Below are positions 7,425-15,649 of a stretch of 64,000 nucleotides of DNA, piece after piece. The stretch is from Phenylobacterium sp. GTDB taxonomy: Bacteria > Pseudomonadota > Alphaproteobacteria > Caulobacterales > Caulobacteraceae. A program made the position numbers and the translations under genes. How positions within the stretch are numbered: the first letter of the stretch is position 1; each line of letters opens with the position of its first letter. Location: assembly GCF_004799515.1 (NCBI RefSeq), contig NZ_SSMX01000004.1, forward strand, positions 62,001 through 126,000, in the 5' to 3' direction. A model generated the notes under the pieces. It worked only from the letters and a program-made list of their open reading frames with translations, searched no databases and was not told where the DNA came from.

Positions 7425-8671
7425 GCGAGACCCTAGGCCTGCGTCCCTGGATGACCGCCCCCGCCACGGCGGCGGTGCTCGACGCCCTGGAGGCGGCGGG
7501 CGGGGCCGACTGCGCCCGCTTCGTCGGCGGCTGCGTGCGCAACAGCCTGATCGGCCAGCCGATCAGCGACATCGACATCGCCACGCGCCTGACGCCCGAC
7601 GAGGTGACCCGCGCCCTGGACGCCGCCGGCCTGCGCGCCGTGCCCACCGGCGTCGAGCACGGCACCGTCACCGCCCTCAGCGGCGGCAAGCCCTTCGAGG
7701 TCACCACCCTGCGCCGCGACGTGAGCACCGACGGCCGCCGCGCCGTAGTGGCCTTCACCGACGATTGGGCCGAGGACGCCCAGCGGCGCGACTTCACCCT
7801 CAACAGCCTCTACGCCCGGCGCGACGGGACGCTCTACGACCCCACCGGCCACGGCATCGCCGACGCGCGGGCCGGCCGCATCGTCTTCGTGGGCGAGGCC
7901 GAGCAGCGCGTGCGGGAGGACTTCCTGCGCATCCTGCGCTTCTTCCGCTTCTTCGCCTGGTACGGCGCCGGCCCCGCCGACGCCGCGGCCCTGGCCGCCT
8001 GCGAGGACCTGCGCGGCCACCTGAAGGCCCTCTCCGCTGAACGCGTCTCCAAGGAGCTCCTGAAGCTGCTGGCCGCCCCCGATCCGCGCGCGTCCGTCGC
8101 CCTGATGGCCCGCGCCGGCGTCCTGGGCGAGGTCATGCCCGCGCCCATCGACCTGGCGCGCTTCGAGGGGCTGGTGGCCATCGAGGAGGACCAGCTCTTC
8201 GAGACCGAGCCCTTGCTGCGCCTGGCCGCCCTGCTGCCCGACGACCAGGTCGGCGCCGTCAAGTTCGCCGAGGCCCTGCGCCTCTCCAACGCCGACCGCG
8301 ACCGCCTGGCCGCGGCGCTGGCGCCCAGCCCCGCCCTCAAGAGCTGGATGAGCCCGCGCGAGATCCGCCGGATGGTCTACCGCCTGGGCGCCCAGCCGTT
8401 CCGCGACCGCGCCAAGCTGGCCTGGGCGCGGGCCAACCGCACCGCGACCACGCCCCAGTGGCGCGGGATGATCGCCCTGGGCGAAGGCTGGAGCCCGCCT
8501 GCCTTCCCGCTCACCGGCGAGGACGTCATCGCCGCCGGCGCGCCCAAGGGCCCGATTGTCGGCCAGGTGCTGCGCGAGGTGGAGGACTGGTGGGTCGACC
8601 ATGACTTCCTCGACGACAAGATGTCGACCATCGAGAAGCTGAAATCCGTGGTGCAGGGGATGGCGTTCTGA
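7421..8671 (+). CDS. cca: CCA tRNA nucleotidyltransferase
   Basis: 416 residues. This class II nucleotidyltransferase adds or repairs the CCA end of tRNAs. The head domain has FVGGCVRNSLIG and the catalytic SDIDIAT (two Asp), then the RRDFTLNSLY motif and the REDFLRILRFFRFFAWYG neck motif. The alpha-helical body and tail follow. Length suits an enzyme without an HD domain. The gene overlaps DUF6111 at its start (ATGA) and the amidotransferase at its stop (TGATG). The context is conserved in alphaproteobacteria. It could be a CC- or A-adding specialist, but a single enzyme is the usual case here. Confidence 0.92.
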   Translation: MSETLGLRPWMTAPATAAVLDALEAAGGADCARFVGGCVRNSLIGQPISDIDIATRLTPDEVTRALDAAGLRAVPTGVEHGTVTALSGGKPFEVTTLRRDVSTDGRRAVVAFTDDWAEDAQRRDFTLNSLYARRDGTLYDPTGHGIADARAGRIVFVGEAEQRVREDFLRILRFFRFFAWYGAGPADAAALAACEDLRGHLKALSAERVSKELLKLLAAPDPRASVALMARAGVLGEVMPAPIDLARFEGLVAIEEDQLFETEPLLRLAALLPDDQVGAVKFAEALRLSNADRDRLAAALAPSPALKSWMSPREIRRMVYRLGAQPFRDRAKLAWARANRTATTPQWRGMIALGEGWSPPAFPLTGEDVIAAGAPKGPIVGQVLREVEDWWVDHDFLDDKMSTIEKLKSVVQGMAF

Positions 8672-9378
8672 TGAAGCTCGGCATCCTGGAAACCGGCCGC
8701 CCGCCCCGGCCCTGCATCCCGACCTATGGCACCTATGCGGACATGTTCCGCGGCCTGCTCGGCCCGGACGCCTACGACTGGCGGGTCTTCAACGCCGAGG
8801 CGGGCGAACTGCCCGACAGCCCCGCGGCCTGCGACGCCTATCTGATCACCGGCGGGGCGGCGGGCGCCTACGATCCCCTGCCCTGGATCGCGCCCTTCGA
8901 GGACTTCCTGCGCGCGGCGAAGGGCCAGGCGGCGCTGGTCGGCGTCTGCCTTGGCCACCAGCTCATGGCCCAGGCCTTCGGCGGCAAGGTGATCAAGTCG
9001 CCTAAGGGCTGGGGCGTCGGCGAGAACGAATACCGGGTGGAACGCCGCGAGCCATGGATGGGCGCGGACGTCCCCGCCACGATCCGCCTGCCCGCCTCGC
9101 ACCAGGACCAGGTGGTGGAGAAGCCGCCGGGCGCCGAGGTCTGGGCCGCCAGCGACTTCACGCCCTTTGCGGGCCTCGTCTGGCCGGACGACCGCGCCCT
9201 CTCCGTCCAGCCGCACCCGGAGTTCGCTCCGGCCTACGCCATCGATCTGATCGAGCACCGCCGCGAGGCGGTCTATCCCGCTGAGCAGGCCGACCGCGCC
9301 ATCGCGAGCTATTCCGCCGCCGACGACCGCGCGCGGGTGGGCGGCTGGATCAAGGCGTTCCTGACGGGGGCGGCTTAG
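8671..9378 (+). CDS. class I glutamine amidotransferase-like protein
   Basis: 235 residues. A stand-alone GATase1 domain: nucleophile Cys93 in GVCLGHQLMAQ, and the catalytic His/Glu pair in SVQPHPEFAP near residue 190. The family hydrolyses glutamine or gamma-glutamyl amides; relatives include GMP-synthase-like and gamma-glutamyl-polyamine hydrolases. There is no partner synthase nearby, so the acceptor is unknown. It starts at ATG 8671, sharing its A with the CCA gene's stop, and ends the five-gene run. A perfect hairpin follows (9391-9415). Confidence 0.85.
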   Translation: MKLGILETGRPPRPCIPTYGTYADMFRGLLGPDAYDWRVFNAEAGELPDSPAACDAYLITGGAAGAYDPLPWIAPFEDFLRAAKGQAALVGVCLGHQLMAQAFGGKVIKSPKGWGVGENEYRVERREPWMGADVPATIRLPASHQDQVVEKPPGAEVWAASDFTPFAGLVWPDDRALSVQPHPEFAPAYAIDLIEHRREAVYPAEQADRAIASYSAADDRARVGGWIKAFLTGAA

Positions 9379-9390
9379 CACCCCTCAACG

Positions 9391-9415
9391 TCCTCCTCCC
9401 ACAAGGGGAGGAGGA
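9391..9415 (+). terminator. hairpin after the GATase gene
   Basis: TCCTCCTCCC and GGGAGGAGGA form a perfect 10-bp stem with a 5-nt loop 12 nt after the stop at 9378. There is no T-run, so termination is plausible rather than certain. The same sequence type recurs at 58390-58412. Confidence 0.5.
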
Positions 9416-9493
9416 ACACGAAATCGTAGCCGCGCCGCCCGCAACCCAAAGCCCCCTCCAACGGTTTCCCGGCGACAGCCCCCGGGTATCGCC

Positions 9494-9628
9494 ATGGCGC
9501 CTTTAAAACTTCTGATCGTGCTGAGCAGCGGCGCGGCCGCGCTCGCCCTGGGCCTGGGCGCCCAGTTTCAGGCGCAGGGCCCCGGCCTCATGGCCCTGAT
9601 CGCCAACGCCTGGAGCGCTTTGACCTAG
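9494..9628 (+). CDS. possible 44-residue hydrophobic protein
   Basis: The ORF begins ATG GCG CCT and encodes MAPLKLLIVL, a hydrophobic Ala/Leu/Gly stretch to about residue 22, a short polar piece (QFQAQG) and a second hydrophobic part ending NAWSALT. It could be a small membrane or exported peptide. No good Shine-Dalgarno is seen. Its TAG lies in the CTAG (9625-9628) that also holds the hemF stop on the other strand, a pattern found at three other convergent pairs here, which slightly favours it being real. No family recognised. Confidence 0.4.
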   Translation: MAPLKLLIVLSSGAAALALGLGAQFQAQGPGLMALIANAWSALT

Positions 9629-10515
9629 CTCCACGCCACCAGCGGCGGCATGGAAGACAGGATCGTCTCGATGTTGCCGCCGGCCTTCAGGCCGAACATG
9701 GTGCCGCGGTCGTAGAGCAGGTTGAACTCCACATAGCGCCCGCGGCGGACCAGCTGTTCGGCCCGCTCGTCCTCGCCCCAGGGCTCGTCCATTCGGTGGC
9801 GCACGATCTTCGGATAGACCGCCAGGAAAGCTTCGCCCACCGCGCGGGTGAACGCGAAGTCGCGCTCGAAATCGCCGGTGTCGAGCCGGTCGTAGAAGAT
9901 GCCGCCCACCCCGCGCGTCTCGCCCCGGTGCGGCAGGTAGAAGTACTCGTCGCACCAGGCCTTGAACTTCAGATACCAATCCGGGTCGAAGGGGTCGCAG
10001 GCGTCCTGCATGGCCTTGTGGAACAGGACCGCGTCGTCGGCTTCCTGGCTGCGCTGCTCGGCCAGCATGGGCGTCAGGTCCGCACCGCCGCCGAACCAGC
10101 TCTCCGCCGTCGACAGGAAGCGGGTGTTCATGTGCACGGTGGGCACGCGCGGGCTGCGCGGATGGACGATCAGGCTGATCGAGGCCGAGACGTAGGAGGG
10201 GTCCTGCTCCGCGCCCGGCATGGTCTTGGCCATCTCCGGCGAGAAACGCGCCATGGCCGCCGAGGTGTGGACGCCGGCCTTCTCGAACAGCCGGCCGCGG
10301 AAATGCCCGCCGATCCCGCCGCCGACCCCGGTCTCCCGCGTCCAGGGGCGCAGGTCGAAGCGGCCGGGCGGATCGGGATAGAGCTCCTCCGGCGCCTCGT
10401 CCTCCAGCCGCTCCAACTCGGCGATGATGCGGGTCTGCAGGCCCTCGAACCAGGCCTTGGCGCGGTCGCGGCGGGCGAGGATTTCGGGCGGCAGGGTGAT
10501 GGGCTCGGTCGACAT
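9625..10515 (-). CDS. hemF: oxygen-dependent coproporphyrinogen III oxidase
   Basis: 296 residues, the usual length. HemF uses oxygen to decarboxylate two propionates of coproporphyrinogen III in heme synthesis. The conserved run is intact: ETGVGGGIGGHFRG, TVHMNTRFLS (with the His of the signature), WFGGGADLTPM, then YFYLPHRGETRGVGGIF and RRGRYVEFNLLYDRGTMFGL at the C-terminus. It is cytosolic with no targeting signal. It starts 10 nt after the trmL stop on the same strand, so the two are probably co-transcribed. petABC, which needs heme, is divergent from this pair. Confidence 0.95.
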   Translation of the reverse strand: MSTEPITLPPEILARRDRAKAWFEGLQTRIIAELERLEDEAPEELYPDPPGRFDLRPWTRETGVGGGIGGHFRGRLFEKAGVHTSAAMARFSPEMAKTMPGAEQDPSYVSASISLIVHPRSPRVPTVHMNTRFLSTAESWFGGGADLTPMLAEQRSQEADDAVLFHKAMQDACDPFDPDWYLKFKAWCDEYFYLPHRGETRGVGGIFYDRLDTGDFERDFAFTRAVGEAFLAVYPKIVRHRMDEPWGEDERAEQLVRRGRYVEFNLLYDRGTMFGLKAGGNIETILSSMPPLVAWS

Positions 10516-10524
10516 GGCTGTTTG

Positions 10525-10998
10525 CTAGACTGAGGGCGCCCCCGTTGGAAAGGCATTGATCTGGCGCAAAGCCTCGGACAGCGCGATCGCGGCGCTCACC
10601 GTGAGGTTCAGGGAGCGGGCGCCGGGCGCCAGGGGAATGAACAGCCGCCGATCGGCCGCCGCATGCACCTCGCTCGGCGCGCCGGCGCTTTCGCGGCCGA
10701 ACAGGAGGGTGTCGCCGGGCAAAAATTCGAAGCCGTGCAGGGGCTCCGCGCCCCTGGTGGTGAAGAGGATCAGCCGGCCCTCCGCCCGCTGTGGCGCGGC
10801 CAGGAATTCCGACCACGACGCATGGCGGGTGAGGTCGGCGAGGGCGCCGTAATCCATGGCCGCGCGGCGCACGCCGGCGTCCGACAAGGGGAAGCCGCAG
10901 GGCTCGATCACGTCCACCGGAGTCGCCAGACAAGCCCCCAGCCTAAGTGCGGCGCCGAGGTTTTGCGGAATGTCCGGTTGAAAAAGGGCCAAACGCAT
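10525..10998 (-). CDS. trmL: tRNA (cytidine(34)-2'-O)-methyltransferase TrmL
   Basis: 157 residues. A SPOUT-class RNA methyltransferase that 2'-O-methylates the wobble base of tRNA-Leu isoacceptors. The N-terminus LALFQPDIPQNLGAALRLGA is the TrmL signature, LLFGRESAGAP is the SAM-binding knot, and LNLTVSAAIALSEALRQI ends the trefoil. It lacks a separate RNA-binding domain, as TrmL does. It starts about 215 nt before petA on the other strand, so the divergent promoters of heme/tRNA genes and cytochrome bc1 share this gap. Confidence 0.92.
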   Translation of the reverse strand: MRLALFQPDIPQNLGAALRLGACLATPVDVIEPCGFPLSDAGVRRAAMDYGALADLTRHASWSEFLAAPQRAEGRLILFTTRGAEPLHGFEFLPGDTLLFGRESAGAPSEVHAAADRRLFIPLAPGARSLNLTVSAAIALSEALRQINAFPTGAPSV

Positions 10999-11137
10999 TC
11001 TAAGCGATCCGCGACGGGTTTAGGCCGGGCTGAGCGACGAATCACGAAAGCGACCTTGCGCCTCCTCGGGGGCGTTTCTGGCGAGCGTTTCGGATAGGTG
11101 CGTTCTCTGCTGGCCTGCCGTGATTTTTAGGCCCTTA

Positions 11138-11191
11138 CCAGAGCCTCTGGTTGGGTCCAAAGACGACGAAGGTCCTGATGTCCTCAGGACC
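11138..11191 (+). promoter_or_regulatory. hairpin-rich leader of petABC
   Basis: Two inverted repeats lie 20-75 nt before petA: CCAGAG-C-CTCTGG (11138-11150) and GGTCCTGA/TCAGGACC with a 5-nt loop (11171-11191). In RNA the second would form a stable hairpin 22 nt before the GTG start. They could be an operator or a 5' UTR structure. No clear promoter boxes are placed. Confidence 0.4.
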
Positions 11192-11213
11192 TCGCAACGA
11201 AGGGTAGCTTTAG

Positions 11214-11768
11214 GTGGCCGACACCGTCGCGGGCGCAAGTCCCGATCCGCATGTTTCGGGTGATGATCCGAACCGTCGCGACTTTATCCACATCGCCGCC
11301 GGCGTGGCCGCGGTGGGCCTGGTCGGCGGTCTCGCCTGGCCGTTCATCGACCAGATGAACCCGGCCGGCGACACGCTCGCGCTGGCCTCCATCGAGTTCG
11401 ACCTCTCCAAGGTCGTCGAGGGCCAGCAGGTGGTGGTGAAGTGGCGCGGCAAGCCGCTGTTCGTCCGCTACCGCACGGCCAAGGAAATCGAGGCGGCGAT
11501 CAAGGACGACCACGCCGACCTGCGCGACCCGGCCACCGACGAGAGCCGCCACAAGCCCGGCAAGGCCCAGTACCTGGTCCTGATCGGCGTCTGCACCCAT
11601 CTGGGCTGCGTGCCGAACTTCCGCCAGGGCGAGTACGGCGGCTGGCTCTGCCCGTGCCACGGCTCGGTCTACGACACCTCGGGCCGCATTCGTAAGGGCC
11701 CCGCCCCGCTGAACCTGGCGGTGCCAGACTACAGCTTCCTCTCCGACACCAAGATCAAGGTGGGCTGA
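11214..11768 (+). CDS. petA: ubiquinol-cytochrome c reductase iron-sulfur (Rieske) subunit
   Basis: 184 residues. It carries the 2Fe-2S cluster that takes electrons from ubiquinol to cytochrome c1. An RRDF twin-arginine (21-24) precedes the single transmembrane anchor (25-45), as in Tat-exported Rieske proteins. Cluster ligands are all present: CTHLGC (Cys127, His129) and CPCHGS (Cys146, His149), with Cys132/Cys148 for the disulfide. It begins with GTG at 11214, the first start in frame before the RR motif. petB starts 3 nt after its stop, so petABC is one operon. Confidence 0.95.
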   Translation: MADTVAGASPDPHVSGDDPNRRDFIHIAAGVAAVGLVGGLAWPFIDQMNPAGDTLALASIEFDLSKVVEGQQVVVKWRGKPLFVRYRTAKEIEAAIKDDHADLRDPATDESRHKPGKAQYLVLIGVCTHLGCVPNFRQGEYGGWLCPCHGSVYDTSGRIRKGPAPLNLAVPDYSFLSDTKIKVG

Positions 11769-11771
11769 CGG

Positions 11772-13091
11772 ATGAGCGGACATTCGACCTACGAGCCGAA
11801 AACCGGCTTCGAGCGCTGGCTCGACACGCGGCTGCCGATCATCCGGTTCGCCAACGACACCATCGTCACCTTCCCGACCCCGAAGAACCTCAACTACTGG
11901 TGGACCTTCGGCGGCGTGCTGGCGATGATGCTGGGCGTGCAGATCGTCACGGGCATCATCCTGGCGATGCATTACGTCCCGCATGTGGATTACGCCTTCA
12001 ACTCCGTCGAGCGGATCATGCGCGACGTGAACTACGGCTGGCTGATCCGCTACACCCACGCCAACGGCGCCTCGATGTTCTTCCTGGCGGTCTACATCCA
12101 CATGTTCCGCAACCTCTACTACGGCTCCTACAAGGCGCCGCGCGAGGTGCTGTGGATCCTGGGCTGCGTCATCTACCTCCTGATGGTGATGACCGGCTTC
12201 TTTGGCTACGTCCTGCCCTGGGGCCAGATGAGCTTCCACGGGGCGGTGGTGATCACCAACCTCCTGGGCGCCTTCCCGGTGGTCGGCAACGCCATCACCA
12301 CCTGGCTGTGGGGCGGCTTCGCGGTGGACGATCCCACGCTGAACCGCTTCTTCTCGCTGCACTACCTGCTGCCGTTCGTGATCGCCGGCGTCGTCGGCCT
12401 GCACATCTGGGCGCTGCACGTGCCGGGGAACAACAACCCGACCGGCGTGAACGTGAAGTCCGAGACGGACACCGTGCCCTTCCACCCGTACTACACGGTG
12501 AAGGACGGCTTCGCGATGTCGCTGTTCCTGATCATGTACGCGGTGTTCGTGTTCTATATGCCCAACGTGCTGGGCGACGCGATCAACTACGTGCCAGCCA
12601 ACCCGCTGCAGACGCCGCAGCACATCGTGCCCGAATGGTACCTCCTGCCGTTCTACGCGATCCTGCGGGCGCTCCCGAACAAGCTGATGGGCGTGCTGGC
12701 GATGTTCGGCGCCATCGCGACCCTGTTTGTGCTGCCGTGGCTGGACACCTCGAAGGTGCGCTCCATGCGCTACCGCCCGACCGCCCGGCTCTACTATTTC
12801 ATCTTCATCTTCGCCTGCCTGGTGCTGGGCCTCTGCGGCGCCCACGCCCCGGACGACATGGTGATCCCGCGGGTCTCGGGCCTGCAGCTGCTGGACTCCA
12901 ACATCAACAGCTACACTTGGCTGTCGCGGATCGGCGCTCTCTACTACTTCGCCTACTTCTGGGTGATCACGCCCTTGCTGGGGCTGACTGAGACGCCCCT
13001 GCCGGTGCCGGAGTCGATCTCCTCGCCGGTCCTGTCGCATCCCGCCTCCGCGCCGGCCGGCGCGACGGCGTCGCCTGAAAAGAGGGGTTGA
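11772..13091 (+). CDS. petB: cytochrome b subunit of the bc1 complex
   Basis: 439 residues, 8 transmembrane helices. It holds the two b hemes and the Qo/Qi sites of the respiratory bc1 complex. Heme-ligand His residues are visible in [15 protein letters not shown] (with its partner in the earlier helix) and in [14 protein letters not shown]. The Qo motif [18 protein letters not shown] is intact. The C-terminal tail (from [10 protein letters not shown]) is Ala/Pro-rich. It follows petA by 3 nt. Its TGA overlaps the possible TTG start of petC. Confidence 0.96.
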   Translation: MSGHSTYEPKTGFERWLDTRLPIIRFANDTIVTFPTPKNLNYWWTFGGVLAMMLGVQIVTGIILAMHYVPHVDYAFNSVERIMRDVNYGWLIRYTHANGASMFFLAVYIHMFRNLYYGSYKAPREVLWILGCVIYLLMVMTGFFGYVLPWGQMSFHGAVVITNLLGAFPVVGNAITTWLWGGFAVDDPTLNRFFSLHYLLPFVIAGVVGLHIWALHVPGNNNPTGVNVKSETDTVPFHPYYTVKDGFAMSLFLIMYAVFVFYMPNVLGDAINYVPANPLQTPQHIVPEWYLLPFYAILRALPNKLMGVLAMFGAIATLFVLPWLDTSKVRSMRYRPTARLYYFIFIFACLVLGLCGAHAPDDMVIPRVSGLQLLDSNINSYTWLSRIGALYYFAYFWVITPLLGLTETPLPVPESISSPVLSHPASAPAGATASPEKRG

Positions 13092-13096
13092 GCTTG

Positions 13097-13954
13097 ATGC
13101 TGCGCAAAGGTTTCGCGGTCGCGGCGCTCGGGCTCGCTGTCCTGGCCGGCTCCCTGGCGGGCCAGGCGTCCGCCGCCACCACCAACGCCGAACCGAAGGA
13201 GCTCGCCTGGAGCTTCGACGGCCCGTTCGGCAAGTTCGACAAAGCCCAGCTGCAACGGGGCTACAAGGTCTATCGGGAGGTCTGTTCGGCCTGCCACTCG
13301 ATGAACCTGATGTACTTCCGCAACCTGGGCCAGAAGGGCGGGCCGTTCTACGACCCGAAGTACCCGAACCCGAACGACAACCCGGTGGTGAAGTCCCTGG
13401 CCCATGACATCCAGGTCAAGGACATCGACACCGACACGGGCGATCCGATCTCCCGGCCCGCCATGCCGGCCGATAAGTTCCCGGCGCCGTTCCCCAACGA
13501 ATACGCCGCCCGCGCCTCCAACGGCGGCAGCCTGCCGCCCGACTTGTCGGTGATGGCCAAGGCCCGCGAAGGCGGCCCGAACTACATCTATTCGCTGCTG
13601 AGCGGCTTCAAGACCCCGCCGGCCGGCCTGACGATGCCGGCGGGCAAATACTACAACCCCTACTATCCGGGGGACCTGACGGGGAACTGGAGCGGCCCGG
13701 CGGACAAGGTTCCGGAAGGCGGCTCCATCGGCATGCCGCCGCCGCTCACCGACGGCAAGGTCACCTTCGACGACGGCTCGCCCAACAAGATCGCCGACGA
13801 GGCCCGCGACGTCGCCGCCTTCCTGACCTGGGCCTCCGAGCCCAAGATGGAGGAGCGCAAGTCCTTCGGCTTCGGCGCCATGATCTACCTGCTGATCTTC
13901 TCCGGCCTGCTCTATGCGAGCTACCGCAAGATCTGGAAGAACGTCGCCCACTAG
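13097..13954 (+). CDS. petC: cytochrome c1 subunit of the bc1 complex
   Basis: 285 residues from the ATG at 13097, which has AGAGGGG at a good distance; a TTG at 13088 overlapping the petB stop is an alternative that would add three residues. A signal peptide (LGLAVLAGSLAGQASA) targets it to the periplasm. Heme c is attached at CSACH (63-67), and the long PEY-like loop TPPAGLTMPAGKYYNPYYPG is typical. One C-terminal helix, MIYLLIFSGLLYASYRKIW, anchors it. It accepts electrons from the Rieske protein and passes them to a soluble or membrane cytochrome c. Last gene of the operon. Confidence 0.95.
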   Translation: MLRKGFAVAALGLAVLAGSLAGQASAATTNAEPKELAWSFDGPFGKFDKAQLQRGYKVYREVCSACHSMNLMYFRNLGQKGGPFYDPKYPNPNDNPVVKSLAHDIQVKDIDTDTGDPISRPAMPADKFPAPFPNEYAARASNGGSLPPDLSVMAKAREGGPNYIYSLLSGFKTPPAGLTMPAGKYYNPYYPGDLTGNWSGPADKVPEGGSIGMPPPLTDGKVTFDDGSPNKIADEARDVAAFLTWASEPKMEERKSFGFGAMIYLLIFSGLLYASYRKIWKNVAH

Positions 13955-14036
13955 GCGGCCTCCTCTCCCCGGAGCGTAAGCGACAGAGGGGGAGGATCAA
14001 GGAGAGGGTAGGCCGCGCCGCTGGTCCTCTCCCTGC

Positions 14037-14065
14037 CCTCTCCCTCTCGCTTCGCGAGGGAGAGG
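14037..14065. terminator. strong hairpin between convergent petC and 14074 gene
   Basis: CCTCTCCCTC and GAGGGAGAGG form a perfect 10-bp stem in the 119-nt convergent gap. Further CTC/GAG-rich inverted pieces lie just upstream (13959-14000), so this gap carries a cluster of the window's CTCC-type hairpins. It can serve both strands. Confidence 0.55.
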
Positions 14066-14073
14066 AAATCAGA

Positions 14074-14913
14074 TCAGGGCCTCGGCTTACGCCGGGGCCC
14101 TTCTCGTTTGGGGGTGTCCGCCGCGGGCGCCATCAGGAGTTCGCCGCGCGGGAAGTCGAAGCGCAGGCGGTAGCGGGCCAGGACCGGCGTGCCGATCTGG
14201 CCAGCGAGGCCGGGATCCTCGGCCTTCACCAGGCCCGCCGGCAGGTTCTCCCAGAGCACGCCCGCCAACGACAGCGCCCGCAGCTTCGGCCTGAGCACGC
14301 CGTAGGGGTAGAGCTCCTTTGGCTTGGCCGCGCCCGGCGCGTGGGCGAGCGTGTCGCTAAACCGGATCGCTGTGTCGGCCCCGATGGCTGGGGCGAAGGC
14401 GCCGGAGAAGGCGCGCGGCCCGTCGGCGACGCTGGCGCCGACCACCGGCCGCCCGGCGACCCAGGTCATGGGCAGGCGCGCCCTGGCCCGGAATGGCGGG
14501 GCCTTGCCGGGCGCGCTCAGCCGGATGCGGCAGGGCTGGAAGCTCACATCCAGCACATAGTCCTTCAGCACGTCGGCCCCGATGACGCCCGAGACCACGG
14601 TCGGCAGGGCCCCGGTCCTGAGGTCGAGGGTCTCGACCGTCGCGGTCTTGCGCCGGGCCAGCACGCCCGCCAGCCAGACCTCGCCCGAGAGCCTGGTGTC
14701 CCAGATGCCCACGGCTTGCGCCTCGCTGTCGGCGAGCACGGTCTGCGGCGTGGCGGTGTCCAGCACGAAGTCGCCGATGACCCCCATCACCTCGCCGCTC
14801 ACCACCACGACATTGTTCTCGAACCAGCACGGCGCGGCGCCCGCCTGGGCCGCGCCGGCGGTCGCGGCGAGGGCCGCTGCAGTCAGGGCGAGGCGAGTCG
14901 CGGGACGGATCAC
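14074..14913 (-). CDS. secreted retropepsin-like protein with DTA in place of DTG
   Basis: 279 residues from the GTG at 14913, placed so that the protein begins with a clean signal peptide (MIRPATRLALTAAALAATAG...QA). The mature part contains GDFVLDTATPQTVL (49-60), the layout of the active-site loop of single-domain aspartic proteases (Asp52-Thr-Ala), followed by VVSGVIGADVLKDYVLDV, which matches the second hydrophobic motif (GxxGxxxL). Asp-Thr-Ala is rarer than Asp-Thr-Gly and may or may not be active. The C-terminal half repeats the same kind of topology (IGTPVLARYRLRFDF). Probably a periplasmic protease-fold protein. Substrate unknown. Confidence 0.62.
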   Translation of the reverse strand: MIRPATRLALTAAALAATAGAAQAGAAPCWFENNVVVVSGEVMGVIGDFVLDTATPQTVLADSEAQAVGIWDTRLSGEVWLAGVLARRKTATVETLDLRTGALPTVVSGVIGADVLKDYVLDVSFQPCRIRLSAPGKAPPFRARARLPMTWVAGRPVVGASVADGPRAFSGAFAPAIGADTAIRFSDTLAHAPGAAKPKELYPYGVLRPKLRALSLAGVLWENLPAGLVKAEDPGLAGQIGTPVLARYRLRFDFPRGELLMAPAADTPKREGPRRKPRP

Positions 14914-14992
14914 GGCCCAGCATAGCCTCAAGCCCCGGCCCTCGGCGACGCCGCGCCTTACGCCTGCCCCATGCCGCGCCTAACATTGCCCC

Positions 14993-15466
14993 ATGGGCTT
15001 CATCCCCGCCTGGCGGAACTTCAAACGGATGCAGGATCTGACGGTCGCGGCCGCCTGCCTGATCTATGCCGCCGCCGCCATCAATGCGCTGGGCCGCCTG
15101 CCGGGCGGGCCGGCCATGGTCGCCCGCTGGACCCTGCTCTGGCCCGCCGCCTACCTCGGCTTCTCGCTCGCCCTGCCGCTCTTGATCGCCCCGGTGAAGC
15201 GCTGGCTCGCCAAGTATGTCTGGATGAGCTTCCAGGCGGGGTTCGGCCAGACGCCGGCCTCGGTGGTGGTGGGCGTGGCCCTGCTGCTCGGCGCGGGCCT
15301 GTTCATCTGGGAAGAGGTCAACCGCGCCGCCCGCGCCGGCCAGGTGGGCGCCAATGTCTTCTCCGCCTATGCCGCCGGCATCGGCATCCTGGCCGCCCAG
15401 GCCATCCTGGTCCGCTTCCTGGAGCAGACGCCGGAGGTGCGCGACCGGATCGTCGAGCGGACCTGA
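14993..15466 (+). CDS. membrane protein of unknown function
   Basis: 157 residues with four likely transmembrane helices: residues about 17-34, 43-62, 86-102 and 119-139. The N-terminal MGFIPAWRNFKRMQD and a positively charged loop at KRWLAKYVW are cytoplasm-like. No enzymatic motif. It is divergent from the retropepsin-like gene; the shared 79-nt gap must hold both promoters. I do not recognise a family. Confidence 0.62.
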   Translation: MGFIPAWRNFKRMQDLTVAAACLIYAAAAINALGRLPGGPAMVARWTLLWPAAYLGFSLALPLLIAPVKRWLAKYVWMSFQAGFGQTPASVVVGVALLLGAGLFIWEEVNRAARAGQVGANVFSAYAAGIGILAAQAILVRFLEQTPEVRDRIVERT

Positions 15467-15540
15467 TCCCGCGGCCCGGCGCTCGACGACCGCCGGCCAT
15501 TCGCCTGGGAAGCGAGTAAATCTCCAATAAAATCAGATAC

Positions 15541-15558
15541 ATTGCCTATATAGGCAAT
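15541..15558. promoter_or_regulatory. perfect 18-bp palindrome before the first PEP-CTERM gene
   Basis: ATTGCCTATATAGGCAAT is fully self-complementary and sits in an unusually AT-rich stretch (15518-15560) 92 nt before the ATG at 15650. Its TATATA centre could be a -10 box covered by a dimeric regulator. The regulator is unknown. Confidence 0.55.
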
Positions 15559-15649
15559 AGCCGGCCCCGCTCGTCGACGCCTAGGGTTGCGAACGATCAT
15601 CGGATGCCGGGGCAGAACCGCCGCGGCGAGACGCTGCTGGGGAACGACC

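Noticed and set aside
11184..13040. A 618-codon frame on the - strand across petA/petB
   Set aside because: petA and petB are certain on the + strand. The antisense product is Val/His/Gln-rich with no domain.
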